A stretch of DNA of 43,100 nucleotides from Bacteroidales bacterium (GTDB taxonomy: Bacteria; Bacteroidota; Bacteroidia; Bacteroidales; P3). Positions 32,108 to 40,722 of this stretch are shown piece after piece. The translations under genes and the position numbers were made by a program. The notes under the pieces were generated by a model that saw only the letters and a list, made by a program, of their open reading frames with translations, did not search any database and was not told the DNA's origin. How positions within the stretch are numbered: position 1 is the stretch's first letter; each line of letters starts with the position of its first letter. The stretch spans positions 1-43,100 of the forward strand of contig JAKSMS010000014.1 in the NCBI GenBank assembly GCA_024400415.1. Reading direction: 5' to 3'.

Positions 32108-32147
32108 GGATAGAAGTTCCTAAGGCATGGGGCTTCTATCCATTTTA
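32108..32147 (+). terminator. Terminator between the DUF4412-like gene and ftsK
   Basis: GGATAGAAG (32108-32116) pairs perfectly with CTTCTATCC (32133-32141), followed by ATTTT. Confidence 0.75.
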
Positions 32148-32190
32148 TCTAAGAAAAAAAGCACAAATACATCAGAATCAGAAATAAGCA

Positions 32191-34746
32191 ATGGCAAAGA
32201 AAAAGAAGAAGGTAAGGCCGACGAGCAAGGGCACCGAGGCCTGGCGCTCGGCAAAGTCCTTCCTGGCATCTGAGCAAGGCGAGAAGTTGAGAGGATCCGT
32301 CAGCATATTGTTTGCGGTGTTCCTCTTTGTGTCCATGTTGTCGTCGTATATCACAGGATTTTCTCAAGACGAGAACTGGCTTGGCGGCATAGGCTATCGC
32401 CTTTCCGACTTTTTTGAGAAAAACCTTTTCGGCATAGCCTCATTCGGCATAGCGTTCCTCTTCTTTATCCACGGCATGCGCCTGTGGGGCTACGAGCTGC
32501 TGCCCAAGTGGAAGACCCTCTTCAGCACCCTATTCTGGATGCTGTGGCTCTCCACGCTGCTAGGCTATTTCGGCGACAGCGCAGATGTGATGTACGACCA
32601 TTATACCGGCGTGGGATTTATCTTTGCCGAAATGCTGAAGGGCGCCATGAGGTGGTTCACCCTCGTGCTGCTGGCATTCCTGGCCGTGGTGTATCTGGTG
32701 TTTGTGCACAACCTCAAGATCAACCTGCCCGAGCGCGATCCTCAAGTGATAGAGGAGAAGCGCCGCCAAAAAGAGATTGCCCGCCTGGCCAAGGAGAAGG
32801 AGAAAGAGGAGCGACGTCTGGCTCTTGAAGCAGAGCGTGCCCGCAAGAAGGCAGAGAAAGAGGCCGCCGAGGCAGAGGAGGAAGAGCTGGATACAGAGGA
32901 TGTTGCGGAAGAGGTTGAGGAAGAAGACGATTTCACCGCCCTGCAGGCCCTCAAGGAGAAACAGCAGGAACTGAGCCATAATGCCGCAGCAGAGAAGCCG
33001 GCAAAGGAACCTGAGGTTCACGAGGGCGGCAAGTTGGAATTCAATATCGACGACGAATTTGAGCGCATCAACCGCCGTGCCCAATCCAAAGAGGAGTCTC
33101 AATCGGAGGTGGCATTCACCATTGAGGAGCAGCCCGACGTGCCAGCCGCCGCCAAGGCGGAGACCGAAACGGAAGCGGCAGATGAGAATGGCGAGCCGCT
33201 TGACGACGATGACTATCGCCGCCATTTCGGACTTGACGACCCCTTTGACCCACACCTGGAACTCAAAGACTTCCAGATGCCCACTATCGATATGCTAGAG
33301 GACTGGGAGGTGAGAAACACCAAGGTGTCCAAAGACGAGCTGATAGCCAACAAGGATAAGATTGTGGCCACCCTGCGCAACTATGGAATTGAGATCGTAG
33401 AGATCTCGGCCAGTCCTGGACCAACCGTAACCCTCTATGAAATCAAGCCAGCACCAGGCATACGCATCTCGAAGATCAAGAGCCTGGAAGACGATATCGC
33501 ATTGAGCCTCTCTGCGTTAGGCATCCGTATTATTGCACCTATTCCTGGTCGCGGCACTATCGGTATAGAGGTGCCAAACACCAATCCGCAGATTGTTGCC
33601 ATGAAGACGATGCTCAGCAGCGACGCCTTTGCCAACAATACCAAATACGAACTGCCTATCGCCTTAGGCAAGACCATCAGCAACGAACCCTACGTGACCG
33701 ACCTTGCCAAGATGCCTCACCTACTGATGGCAGGTGCTACCGGTACGGGTAAGTCGGTAGGCCTGAATGCCGTAATCGCTTCGCTGCTGTTCAAGAAGCA
33801 CCCATCGGAACTCAAGTTCGTGATGGTAGATCCCAAGAAGGTCGAGCTCTCCCTCTACAGCAAGATAGAGCGCCACTACCTGGCCAAGCTGCCCGACAGC
33901 GAGGAGGCCATCATCACCGACGTGAAGAAGGTGGTTCGTACCCTCAACTCGCTGTGTATCGAGATGGATACGCGCTACGACCTGCTCAAGATGGCCCAGG
34001 TGCGCAAGATAACGGAATACAATGCCAAGTTCTGCCAGCGCCGTCTTAATCCTGAAAACGGCCATCGCTATCTGCCCTATATCGTGCTGGTTATAGATGA
34101 GTTTGCCGACCTTATCATGACGGCAGGCAAGGAGGTTGAGACCCCAATAGCCCGACTGGCACAGCTGGCTCGTGCAGTGGGTATCCACCTGATTATCGCT
34201 ACCCAGCGCCCAACTACCAATATCATTACCGGTACGATCAAGGCCAACTTCCCTGCCCGAATCGCCTTCCGTGTAACTTCGAGCATCGACTCCCGCACCA
34301 TTCTCGATACTGGCGGTGCCAACCAGCTGATCGGTAGGGGCGATATGCTTATTTCGCTGGCCGGCGCCGATATGGTCCGACTTCAGTGCGCCCTTATCGA
34401 GACCGAGGAGATTGAAAAGATTGCCGACTTTATCGGTTCCCAGCGCGGCTATCCAGATGGATTCCTGCTGCCCGAATATTTGGATGAGAACGACGAGCCT
34501 ACTAAGGATTTCGACCCCAAGCAGAAAGACGAATTCTTCAATGATGCCGCCCGACTGGTTGTGGCCAGCCAGTTTGGCAGCACCTCGCTGCTCCAGCGCA
34601 AGCTCTCGTTGGGATATAACCGAGCCGGCCGCATCATCGACCAGCTGGAAGCCGCAGGCATCGTGGGGCCATACAATGGTTCGAAGGCTCGCGACGTGCT
34701 GATCAAAGACGAGGTAGAGCTGGAAGAAATCCTCAGAAGCCTATAA
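32191..34746 (+). CDS. ftsK: FtsK/SpoIIIE-type DNA translocase
   Basis: 851 residues. It is anchored at the septum and pumps chromosomal DNA during division. The N-terminus has a basic start (MAKKKKKVRPTSKG) and four membrane spans (about 30-180). A charged, coiled, Glu/Lys/Ala-rich linker runs to about 330. The alpha/beta motor domain has Walker A G515-A-T-G-T-G-K521-S, Walker B VLVIDEFADL (about 631-640) and ATQRP. The winged-helix gamma domain at the end (about 780-851, ARLVVASQFGSTSLLQRKL) recognises KOPS-like sites. The O-methyltransferase gene follows after 16 bp. Confidence 0.96.
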   Translation: MAKKKKKVRPTSKGTEAWRSAKSFLASEQGEKLRGSVSILFAVFLFVSMLSSYITGFSQDENWLGGIGYRLSDFFEKNLFGIASFGIAFLFFIHGMRLWGYELLPKWKTLFSTLFWMLWLSTLLGYFGDSADVMYDHYTGVGFIFAEMLKGAMRWFTLVLLAFLAVVYLVFVHNLKINLPERDPQVIEEKRRQKEIARLAKEKEKEERRLALEAERARKKAEKEAAEAEEEELDTEDVAEEVEEEDDFTALQALKEKQQELSHNAAAEKPAKEPEVHEGGKLEFNIDDEFERINRRAQSKEESQSEVAFTIEEQPDVPAAAKAETETEAADENGEPLDDDDYRRHFGLDDPFDPHLELKDFQMPTIDMLEDWEVRNTKVSKDELIANKDKIVATLRNYGIEIVEISASPGPTVTLYEIKPAPGIRISKIKSLEDDIALSLSALGIRIIAPIPGRGTIGIEVPNTNPQIVAMKTMLSSDAFANNTKYELPIALGKTISNEPYVTDLAKMPHLLMAGATGTGKSVGLNAVIASLLFKKHPSELKFVMVDPKKVELSLYSKIERHYLAKLPDSEEAIITDVKKVVRTLNSLCIEMDTRYDLLKMAQVRKITEYNAKFCQRRLNPENGHRYLPYIVLVIDEFADLIMTAGKEVETPIARLAQLARAVGIHLIIATQRPTTNIITGTIKANFPARIAFRVTSSIDSRTILDTGGANQLIGRGDMLISLAGADMVRLQCALIETEEIEKIADFIGSQRGYPDGFLLPEYLDENDEPTKDFDPKQKDEFFNDAARLVVASQFGSTSLLQRKLSLGYNRAGRIIDQLEAAGIVGPYNGSKARDVLIKDEVELEEILRSL

Positions 34747-34762
34747 TCCGATAAGATTTATT

Positions 34763-35419
34763 ATGCAGAAGCCGACCGCCGTTATCACCAATCCCGATGT
34801 GGAACTGTATGCTGAGGAGCATACCTCTCAGGAAGACGAGGTGCTCTATCAGATCAACCGCAGTATTCATCTACATACGGCCAATCCCCGCATGTCGTCG
34901 GGACCCTATCAGGGACAGCTCCTCCAGATGCTGAGCCAGATGCAGCAGCCGCGGGTGGCGGTAGAGATAGGCGTTTTCGCTGGTTATGCCAGCATCTGCC
35001 TGGCTCGTGGATTGGCGCCAGACGGAAAGCTCTATGCCGTTGAGGCTGAAGAGGAATTCGAACCAATGATACGGCGTCATCTGGCCATGGCCGAAGTGGA
35101 AGATAGGGTAGAGGTTGTCGTAGGGCAGGCGCTTGAGGTGATACCTACGCTGCCCGACGAGATAGATTTGGCCTATCTGGATGCTGATAAGATAAACTAT
35201 CTGGCATACTACGAGATGATTGTGCCCAAAATGAGGCATGGAGGCCTACTGCTCATCGACAATATCCTATGGAACGGCAAAGTGCTCTACGAGCAGCCCA
35301 AAGGCGACCGCGAAACTGCTGTGCTACAGGCCCTCAACGACCGAGTGCAACAGGATTGCCGAGTGGAGAATCTGCTGCTTCCCATACGCGACGGATTGAT
35401 GCTGGTGAGGGTGAAATAA
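34763..35419 (+). CDS. SAM-dependent O-methyltransferase (catechol-O-MT-like)
   Basis: 218 residues. Class I Rossmann methyltransferase of the O-methyltransferase 3 family. The SAM loop is VEIGVFAGYASI (about 67-78), the acidic end of beta-2 is YAVEAEEE, and D-x-A-Y-L-D-A-D-K (about 135) carries the metal ligand Asp. GGLLLIDNILWNGKV (about 157) follows, as in bacterial caffeoyl-CoA/catechol O-methyltransferases. It methylates a hydroxyl on an unknown small molecule. It is co-transcribed with ftsK (16-bp gap). Confidence 0.9.
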   Translation: MQKPTAVITNPDVELYAEEHTSQEDEVLYQINRSIHLHTANPRMSSGPYQGQLLQMLSQMQQPRVAVEIGVFAGYASICLARGLAPDGKLYAVEAEEEFEPMIRRHLAMAEVEDRVEVVVGQALEVIPTLPDEIDLAYLDADKINYLAYYEMIVPKMRHGGLLLIDNILWNGKVLYEQPKGDRETAVLQALNDRVQQDCRVENLLLPIRDGLMLVRVK

Positions 35420-35437
35420 ATATTTTTTTTAAGTTTG

Positions 35438-35471
35438 TTTGCAATATATAATAATTTATTTGTATTTTTGC
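35438..35471 (+). promoter_or_regulatory. Promoter of the cysteine-rich lipoprotein operon
   Basis: TTTG at 35438-35441 and TATTTTTGC at 35463-35471 are separated by 21 nt. Transcription would start near 35478, so the first usable ATG is at 35486 or 35492. Confidence 0.8.
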
Positions 35472-35491
35472 ATTTCGAAAGATTGATGAAT

Positions 35492-35755
35492 ATGAAAAGA
35501 AAAATAATGATAATTGGAGCCCTGGTGCTGGTGGTTCTTGCTGCCGGATGCTCTAAGAAGAAGAGTTGCCGCTGTGCTGTGAGAAGCAGCCAGGCCGACC
35601 CACAAAAGGTACGTATTATCACCGTTCCTAACAGCTTCAACTGCCTAAACATGAATTATGTCGATTACGATCAGAGCGAGATTCAGCAAGACTGGCGCGA
35701 CACGCTGCTCTGCACCGATTACGAATTCGATATTGACTCCATCTTTAACAAGTAA
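35492..35755 (+). CDS. Small four-cysteine lipoprotein A
   Basis: 87 residues from the ATG at 35492, chosen because it begins the signal peptide (MKRKIMIIGALVLVVLAAG-C). After the lipid-bearing Cys come SKKKS-C-x-C, then N-C-L-N-M mid-protein and L-C-T near the C-terminus, giving four cysteines for two possible disulfides. The same framework occurs in the next gene and in the gene at 38630, so these three are paralogues. I know no named family. It is first in a seven-gene operon, with a 6-bp gap to the next gene. Confidence 0.8.
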   Translation: MKRKIMIIGALVLVVLAAGCSKKKSCRCAVRSSQADPQKVRIITVPNSFNCLNMNYVDYDQSEIQQDWRDTLLCTDYEFDIDSIFNK

Positions 35756-35761
35756 GAACGT

Positions 35762-36040
35762 ATGAAAGCAAAAATATTCGCAATAGCCGGAGTGCTGATG
35801 CTGCTGGCATTCACCTCCTGCTCAAAGGGCAAATTCTGCAAATGCACTCTCGATAATCAGCAAAATGAGGTGCGCGTCATCAATGTCGACCATGGTACCA
35901 GCTGTAAGAAGATGACCCAGATCGGTATTGAAGAACAGTATACTCCAGAAGGCGACTCTGTACCCTCGCTTCGCCGCTTCATGGTGGATATGACTTGCGA
36001 GAAGATTAAGGCAAAAGATTACGATAGAAGCGATGAATAA
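35762..36040 (+). CDS. Small four-cysteine lipoprotein B
   Basis: 92 residues. The signal peptide is MKAKIFAIAGVLMLLAFTS-C. The cysteine pattern is lipid-Cys, SKGKF-C-x-C, S-C-K-K-M, then T-C-E-K, matching lipoprotein A. The middle shows QNEVRVINVDHGTS, parallel to KVRIITVPNSFN in lipoprotein A. The stop lies 8 bp inside the start of the next gene (MauE/DoxX-thioredoxin fusion), so translation of the lipoprotein and the membrane redox protein is coupled. Confidence 0.82.
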   Translation: MKAKIFAIAGVLMLLAFTSCSKGKFCKCTLDNQQNEVRVINVDHGTSCKKMTQIGIEEQYTPEGDSVPSLRRFMVDMTCEKIKAKDYDRSDE

Positions 36041-37115
36041 CCTCATCAAAAATATTGCTACGCTCCTAAAAATCTTTTTGGGAGCGTTCTTTGTTTTTTC
36101 GGCACTCAGCAAATTTGTTGATATCGACCGCCTAAATGTCTATATCTATAGCTTCGGTATGCTGCCATTCAACCTCTCGGTGGTGGCATCGTGGATGCTT
36201 ATCTCATTAGAACTTGTGCTGGGTGTGCTGTTGCTAACAAATCGCTGGCATAGGATTACCTGCATGGGCAATGTGCTTCTGCTGGCAGCCTTTTCGCTCT
36301 TTTTGTGCTATGCCCAACTGTCGGGCCGTACCGACAACTGTCATTGCCTTGGCGAGATGCTTCCTTTCAGCCCAGTCCAGTCGCTGCTCAAGAATGCTGT
36401 GCTGCTAGTGCTTGTGCTTTTTGTGTGGAAGTATGCCGATTCAGAACGACATATCCATGTGGCTATCCCTATTGCGGCTATGCTGCTCTGCGCTGGCGTC
36501 ATCTATTTTGCTGGCCGCTATGGCTGGCTGGCGATGACATATCTCGATTTCCAGTACTGTCTTACGCTGGCTGGCGTGACCCTCGTCCCAGCCATCTTGT
36601 TTTCTACCCGTTTCTGGAATCGATGGTGGAGCATAGTGGTTCTAGCTGGAGCCCCAGTTGTGGCCATATTTATTCTTTCTGTAGCAGCTAATTGGATTCA
36701 TTCCGAAACTGAGGCTATGGTGGATCAGCCTCGTTTTTCTCAGGCAGTCTCGCCTGATGGGCCGCTTGCAGCAGCTGCTATACCAGAAGGACGTAAGATT
36801 GTGTGCATCTACAGCCGCACCTGTTCCTATTGCCGCATGGCTTCTCAGAAGGTGTCTATGATTCAGCAGAGAAATGGGCTAGACGCCTCTTCGTTTGTGA
36901 CTATCTTCCCAGGTGACGACACTGTGGGCATCTCTGCCTTCTATGAGGCAGGCGTGAACCGCTATGCCGAATTCTTGCTGCCCGACACCACTACATTCTA
37001 TATTACCCGGGCCCAAGTGCCGCTGGTGATGCTGGTGGATGAGGGTAGGGTGGTGGAGGCCTTCAGCCATTCCGATATCTCCGAGTCCGCTATCGTAGAC
37101 TTTTTGAAGCAGTAG
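36033..37115 (+). CDS. MauE/DoxX-like membrane protein fused to a thioredoxin-fold domain
   Basis: 360 residues. The N-terminal 225 residues have about seven membrane helices and match DoxX/MauE. They begin LLKIFLGAFFVFSALSKFVD and carry the C103-x-C105-L-G motif (DNCHCLGE), which corresponds to the C-x-C-F-G of MauE proteins. Residues about 250-360 form a thioredoxin-like domain with C264-S-Y-C267 after the strand IVCIYSRT and a cis-Pro-like segment AQVPLVML near 325. Known MauE proteins support disulfide formation or maturation in the periplasm, and DoxX relatives use quinones. Here the fusion could pass electrons between the quinone pool and envelope thiols. It overlaps the gene for lipoprotein B. 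Confidence 0.82.
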   Translation: MNNLIKNIATLLKIFLGAFFVFSALSKFVDIDRLNVYIYSFGMLPFNLSVVASWMLISLELVLGVLLLTNRWHRITCMGNVLLLAAFSLFLCYAQLSGRTDNCHCLGEMLPFSPVQSLLKNAVLLVLVLFVWKYADSERHIHVAIPIAAMLLCAGVIYFAGRYGWLAMTYLDFQYCLTLAGVTLVPAILFSTRFWNRWWSIVVLAGAPVVAIFILSVAANWIHSETEAMVDQPRFSQAVSPDGPLAAAAIPEGRKIVCIYSRTCSYCRMASQKVSMIQQRNGLDASSFVTIFPGDDTVGISAFYEAGVNRYAEFLLPDTTTFYITRAQVPLVMLVDEGRVVEAFSHSDISESAIVDFLKQ

Positions 37116-37174
37116 CCCATCATGGCAATTTTTTTAGACCAGTTTCGTTATTATTATGATAATCGCTATTACTG

Positions 37175-38623
37175 ATGAATCCTTTTAAACAGCTTGCAGG
37201 TCAGACCGCCATCTATGGTTTGGGTACAATCCTCCCGAGGATGCTCAATTATCTGTTGGTGCCTCTCTATACACGTGTCTTTGTCCCAGAAATATATGGC
37301 CAGTTTACCGAACTCTATGCCTACATAGCCTTGCTTTTGGCGCTGCTCACCTATGGTATGGAGACCACCTTCTTCCGTCACGGAAAAGGTGATAATTTCC
37401 AGAAGGTGTATGGCAATATCATGACCAGCATTCTTTCTACCACGGTGGCTTTCCTGCTGCTGTTGGTGTTCCTCTATCCAGCGCTGTCGCGCCCTATCGG
37501 CTATGAGTCAAAGAGTGTTTATGTGCTGTTAACGGGTCTCGTGGTGGCTGCTGATGCCATCTCGGCAGTTCCCTTCTGTGTGCTACGCCAACAGAATAAG
37601 GCCAAGCGTTTTTCCTTTATCAAGATGGCTAACGTGTGCACCAATATTGCTCTCAACATCTTCTTTTTGGTGCTTGTGCCCGAGAGTTCAGCCCGCTGGA
37701 CTGATGTGCTGTTTGGCTCTGAAGCCGGAACCCTTACTTGGGTATTTGTCAGCAATTTGATGGCAAGCCTTCTGAATATCGTTCTTCTTTGGCCGCAGTT
37801 GCGCCAGATCAAGCCCCAATTCGATTGGACCCTCATGCGACAGCTGCTCAAATATTCGCTGCCCATTATGTTGATCAGCCTTATTGGCATGGTCAACGAG
37901 GTGGCCGACAAGATTGCTGTCAAGTATCTCTCCCCCGAGGGACAGGCTGATGCCCAACTGGGTATCTATGGCGCATGCTACAAGCTAGCAGTGTTGATGA
38001 CCATCTTTGTGCAGATGTTTCGCTATGCCAGCGAACCCTTCTTTTTCAGCCGTGCCGAGGACCGCAATTCTCCTCAACTTTTTGCCGACGTGATGAAGTA
38101 TTTCGTCATCTTCTGCTTGATCATCTTCCTGTTGATTACGCTCTATCTTGATTTCTTCGGCATTTTTATCGGCGCAGAATTCCGTGATGGACTGGGCATA
38201 GTGCCTATAGTGTTGCTGGCCAACCTATTCATGGGCGTTGTGTTCAACCTCTCCATCTGGTATAAGTTGAGCGACAATACTTCTAGCGGCACTGTGATTA
38301 CCGCTGTGGGCGCACTCATCACGCTAATCTGCCTCTTTGTGCTGATTCCTGTTATCGGATATTGGGGTGCAGCCATAGCCCATCTGGCCTGCTATACCGT
38401 CATGATGGTGATGTCCTATGTGTGGGGCCAGAAGGTATACCCAATACCATATAGTGTCAAGAAGATTCTCTTCTATATCTTCTTTGCGTTGGCCCTTTAT
38501 GGCGTCAGCGTGTTGCTGCGTCCTGCTAATGTGGTGCTTATGTACCTTTTCAATACTATATACATGTTGCTGTTTTGTGCTGTGGCCATCAAGATGGATC
38601 TCAGGCATGCACTTAAAAACTAA
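37175..38623 (+). CDS. Wzx-like polysaccharide flippase (MOP superfamily)
   Basis: 482 residues with about 12 to 14 membrane helices. The N-terminus FKQLAGQTAIYGLGTILPRMLNYLLVPLYTRVF is characteristic of the polysaccharide biosynthesis/flippase family, as are the QFTELYAYIALLLALLTYGMET segment and the MVNEVADKIAVKYLSPEG loop. It moves lipid-linked oligosaccharides across the inner membrane. It follows the MauE-thioredoxin gene by 59 bp and precedes lipoprotein C by 6 bp. No other glycan-assembly gene is in this operon, so its cargo is unknown. Confidence 0.9.
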   Translation: MNPFKQLAGQTAIYGLGTILPRMLNYLLVPLYTRVFVPEIYGQFTELYAYIALLLALLTYGMETTFFRHGKGDNFQKVYGNIMTSILSTTVAFLLLLVFLYPALSRPIGYESKSVYVLLTGLVVAADAISAVPFCVLRQQNKAKRFSFIKMANVCTNIALNIFFLVLVPESSARWTDVLFGSEAGTLTWVFVSNLMASLLNIVLLWPQLRQIKPQFDWTLMRQLLKYSLPIMLISLIGMVNEVADKIAVKYLSPEGQADAQLGIYGACYKLAVLMTIFVQMFRYASEPFFFSRAEDRNSPQLFADVMKYFVIFCLIIFLLITLYLDFFGIFIGAEFRDGLGIVPIVLLANLFMGVVFNLSIWYKLSDNTSSGTVITAVGALITLICLFVLIPVIGYWGAAIAHLACYTVMMVMSYVWGQKVYPIPYSVKKILFYIFFALALYGVSVLLRPANVVLMYLFNTIYMLLFCAVAIKMDLRHALKN

Positions 38624-38629
38624 TAAGAA

Positions 38630-38842
38630 ATGAAACGAAAAATAATACTTTTTGCAGCACTTTTAGCTGTGTTGGCCTTTTCGTCGTGCAACAAGCGTTG
38701 TCATTGCTATGGCTATGACCTCTCTCATACTTATTACACTAAAGAGGATCTTAAAGAGCTAGGCTATTCCTGCAAAGGAATGGAACAATATATGTATGGT
38801 ATCGTTTATTCTCTTTGTGAATACGACACCTCTGATTATTGA
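38630..38842 (+). CDS. Small four-cysteine lipoprotein C
   Basis: 70 residues, the shortest of three paralogues. The signal peptide is MKRKIILFAALLAVLAFSS-C. Then N-K-R-C-H-C, S-C-K-G-M and L-C-E-Y reproduce the C-x-C / S-C-x-x-M / C framework of lipoproteins A (35492) and B (35762). The segment between the first and second cysteine groups is shorter and Tyr-rich. The next gene starts 26 bp after its stop. It is the third cysteine-rich lipoprotein in one operon with a membrane redox protein. Confidence 0.8.
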   Translation: MKRKIILFAALLAVLAFSSCNKRCHCYGYDLSHTYYTKEDLKELGYSCKGMEQYMYGIVYSLCEYDTSDY

Positions 38843-38868
38843 TCACTATCTCCAACACTTCCAGACAT

Positions 38869-40722
38869 ATGATGAGACGCCAAGGATTCTTTTTCGTGAT
38901 TTGTGTCGTGCTGCTTCTTGTAGGATGCGGCAGAAAATATCAGGTTGCCGAATTCAACATTGTGCCAACTCCTGCATTCCAGATGCTGAAGGACGGCACC
39001 TTCACCCTCTCGTCAGAGACCTCCCTCTCGTTCGAGAATCTAGGACAGAACACCATCACTGCCAAATATGTGTCCCGCTCGCTGCGCAAGATGCATTTTA
39101 CCCCTACACTCTCTGGTAGTGCTCAGGGTGGCGGACTCCTCCTCCGCATCAACGACACCATCAACGAAGAGTTGGGCTCGGAAGGCTACCTCCTAGAGGT
39201 CACACCTCAGGGAATCACCATATCGGCCAATACCGAGCGCGGACTTTTTTATGGCTATCAGACCCTCCTTCAGATGCTCCCATCCGATATTGCTACCCGT
39301 AGCTACTCCAGTATCTCAATCCCGTTGTGCACTATCTTGGACCATCCGCGCTTCGAGTGGCGCAGCTGCCGTATCGACGCAACTCGTCATTTCTTTCCTA
39401 TCGACGACCTTAAGCGCGTGCTCGACGTTATGGCTATGTATAAGTACAATCGCATGGTGCTCTGCATTGCTGACGACTATGGTTGGCGAGTTGAGAGCGA
39501 ACTCTATCCAGCACTCACAACCATTGGGGCCATGCGGCCCGACCGCGAAGATGTCGAATGGGCACAGGCTGCTCCGCCTCAAACCGATGAGAAGAGTTCC
39601 TATGGCGGTTATTATTCCAAGGACGATATTCTTGAGCTGGTTCAATATGCTCAATCCCTTCATATCGAAATAATACCAGAACTCTCCATCCCTGCGCATT
39701 GTGCTGCATTGCTGGCCTCTTGTCCTGATATGGCCTGTCGTGGCAATCAGTATCAGGTTCAGTGCGGGCCTCATTCCGATACAGCAGCCGTACTCTGTTT
39801 GGGCAACGACAGTACCATTGCTCATGTGTTCAATCTTCTCGACGAGGTGGCTGGCCTCTTCCCAGGTTCATTTATCCATCTGGGCGGAGACACTGTGGCC
39901 CACTCTTCTTGGTCTTCCTGTCCTCGCTGTCGCTATCGTTGTCTTGAGAATTCTCTGCGCGAGCAGGCACTGCTTCAGGTATGGTTCGTCAATCAGGTGT
40001 CCACGCACTTCAAGGAGCAAAACAGGCAGGTGATCGTGTGGGATGACCTTTGCGCCGAAGGGCTCTCTTCCGATGTGCTCGTTATGGCACGCAACTCTTT
40101 GTCGGCAGGCATGAATGCTGCCAAGAGCGCCCATAAGGTGGTCATGTGTGTGTCTGATTATTGCGACTTCCATCGCTATCAGTCCGATCTTCGCTATCAG
40201 CCTAAGGCCGATTCGGGATTGGTGGGACTCCGTAAGGTATATGATTTCGACCCTGTTCCCACAGGTTCCAATACCCATCTAATTCCTAGCATTCAGGGCG
40301 GTCAGTGCCAGGTGTCAACATCTCATATCCACAATCTTGAGCAACTCGAATACATGTTGCTTCCGCGTATGTGCGCTATGTCCGAAGCCCTTTGGTCTCC
40401 TCGTGGCTGTAAGGACTGGCGCCAGTTCCGCTATCGCATAGAATACCACAAGGCTAGCCTTCTCGAAAAAGGGTTCCACGTATGCCCCGGGTCTTTCAAA
40501 CCTATCATGACGAAAACCACCTCCTCTCAAGGCAACTACCGCTTCATGCTAGAAACTGAGGTGATGAATACCTATGTCTTCTTTACCACAGATGGCTCAG
40601 AACCCACCCAGTCCTCTCAGATCTATGTTGCACCGGTCGACCTCGATTCTGGCACTGTGGTCAAGACGCTCTCCGTCTACAATGGCCAACAGCGTGAAGG
40701 CATTTATGAATACCATTTGTAA
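38869..40722 (+). CDS. GH20-like lipoprotein lacking the catalytic glutamate (probable pseudoenzyme)
   Basis: 617 residues from the ATG at 38869, which begins a lipoprotein signal (FFFVICVVLLLVG-C); an earlier TTG is rejected. The fold is that of GH20 beta-N-acetylhexosaminidase: an N-terminal GH20b domain (about 25-150), then the TIM barrel with RIDATRHFFPIDDLKRVLD and DDYGWR (202-207). The key motif H-x-G-G-D-E reads H337-L-G-G-D341-T342: the catalytic acid Glu is Thr. Other active-site positions also differ (PELSIPAHC for PEIDMPGH, VWDDL for GWDE, MARNS for the W-R-G block). There are 18 cysteines in the mature chain besides the lipid Cys. A C-terminal FN3/chitobiase-like domain ends the protein. 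Its stop overlaps the HydE start (TAATG). Confidence 0.85.
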   Translation: MMRRQGFFFVICVVLLLVGCGRKYQVAEFNIVPTPAFQMLKDGTFTLSSETSLSFENLGQNTITAKYVSRSLRKMHFTPTLSGSAQGGGLLLRINDTINEELGSEGYLLEVTPQGITISANTERGLFYGYQTLLQMLPSDIATRSYSSISIPLCTILDHPRFEWRSCRIDATRHFFPIDDLKRVLDVMAMYKYNRMVLCIADDYGWRVESELYPALTTIGAMRPDREDVEWAQAAPPQTDEKSSYGGYYSKDDILELVQYAQSLHIEIIPELSIPAHCAALLASCPDMACRGNQYQVQCGPHSDTAAVLCLGNDSTIAHVFNLLDEVAGLFPGSFIHLGGDTVAHSSWSSCPRCRYRCLENSLREQALLQVWFVNQVSTHFKEQNRQVIVWDDLCAEGLSSDVLVMARNSLSAGMNAAKSAHKVVMCVSDYCDFHRYQSDLRYQPKADSGLVGLRKVYDFDPVPTGSNTHLIPSIQGGQCQVSTSHIHNLEQLEYMLLPRMCAMSEALWSPRGCKDWRQFRYRIEYHKASLLEKGFHVCPGSFKPIMTKTTSSQGNYRFMLETEVMNTYVFFTTDGSEPTQSSQIYVAPVDLDSGTVVKTLSVYNGQQREGIYEYHL

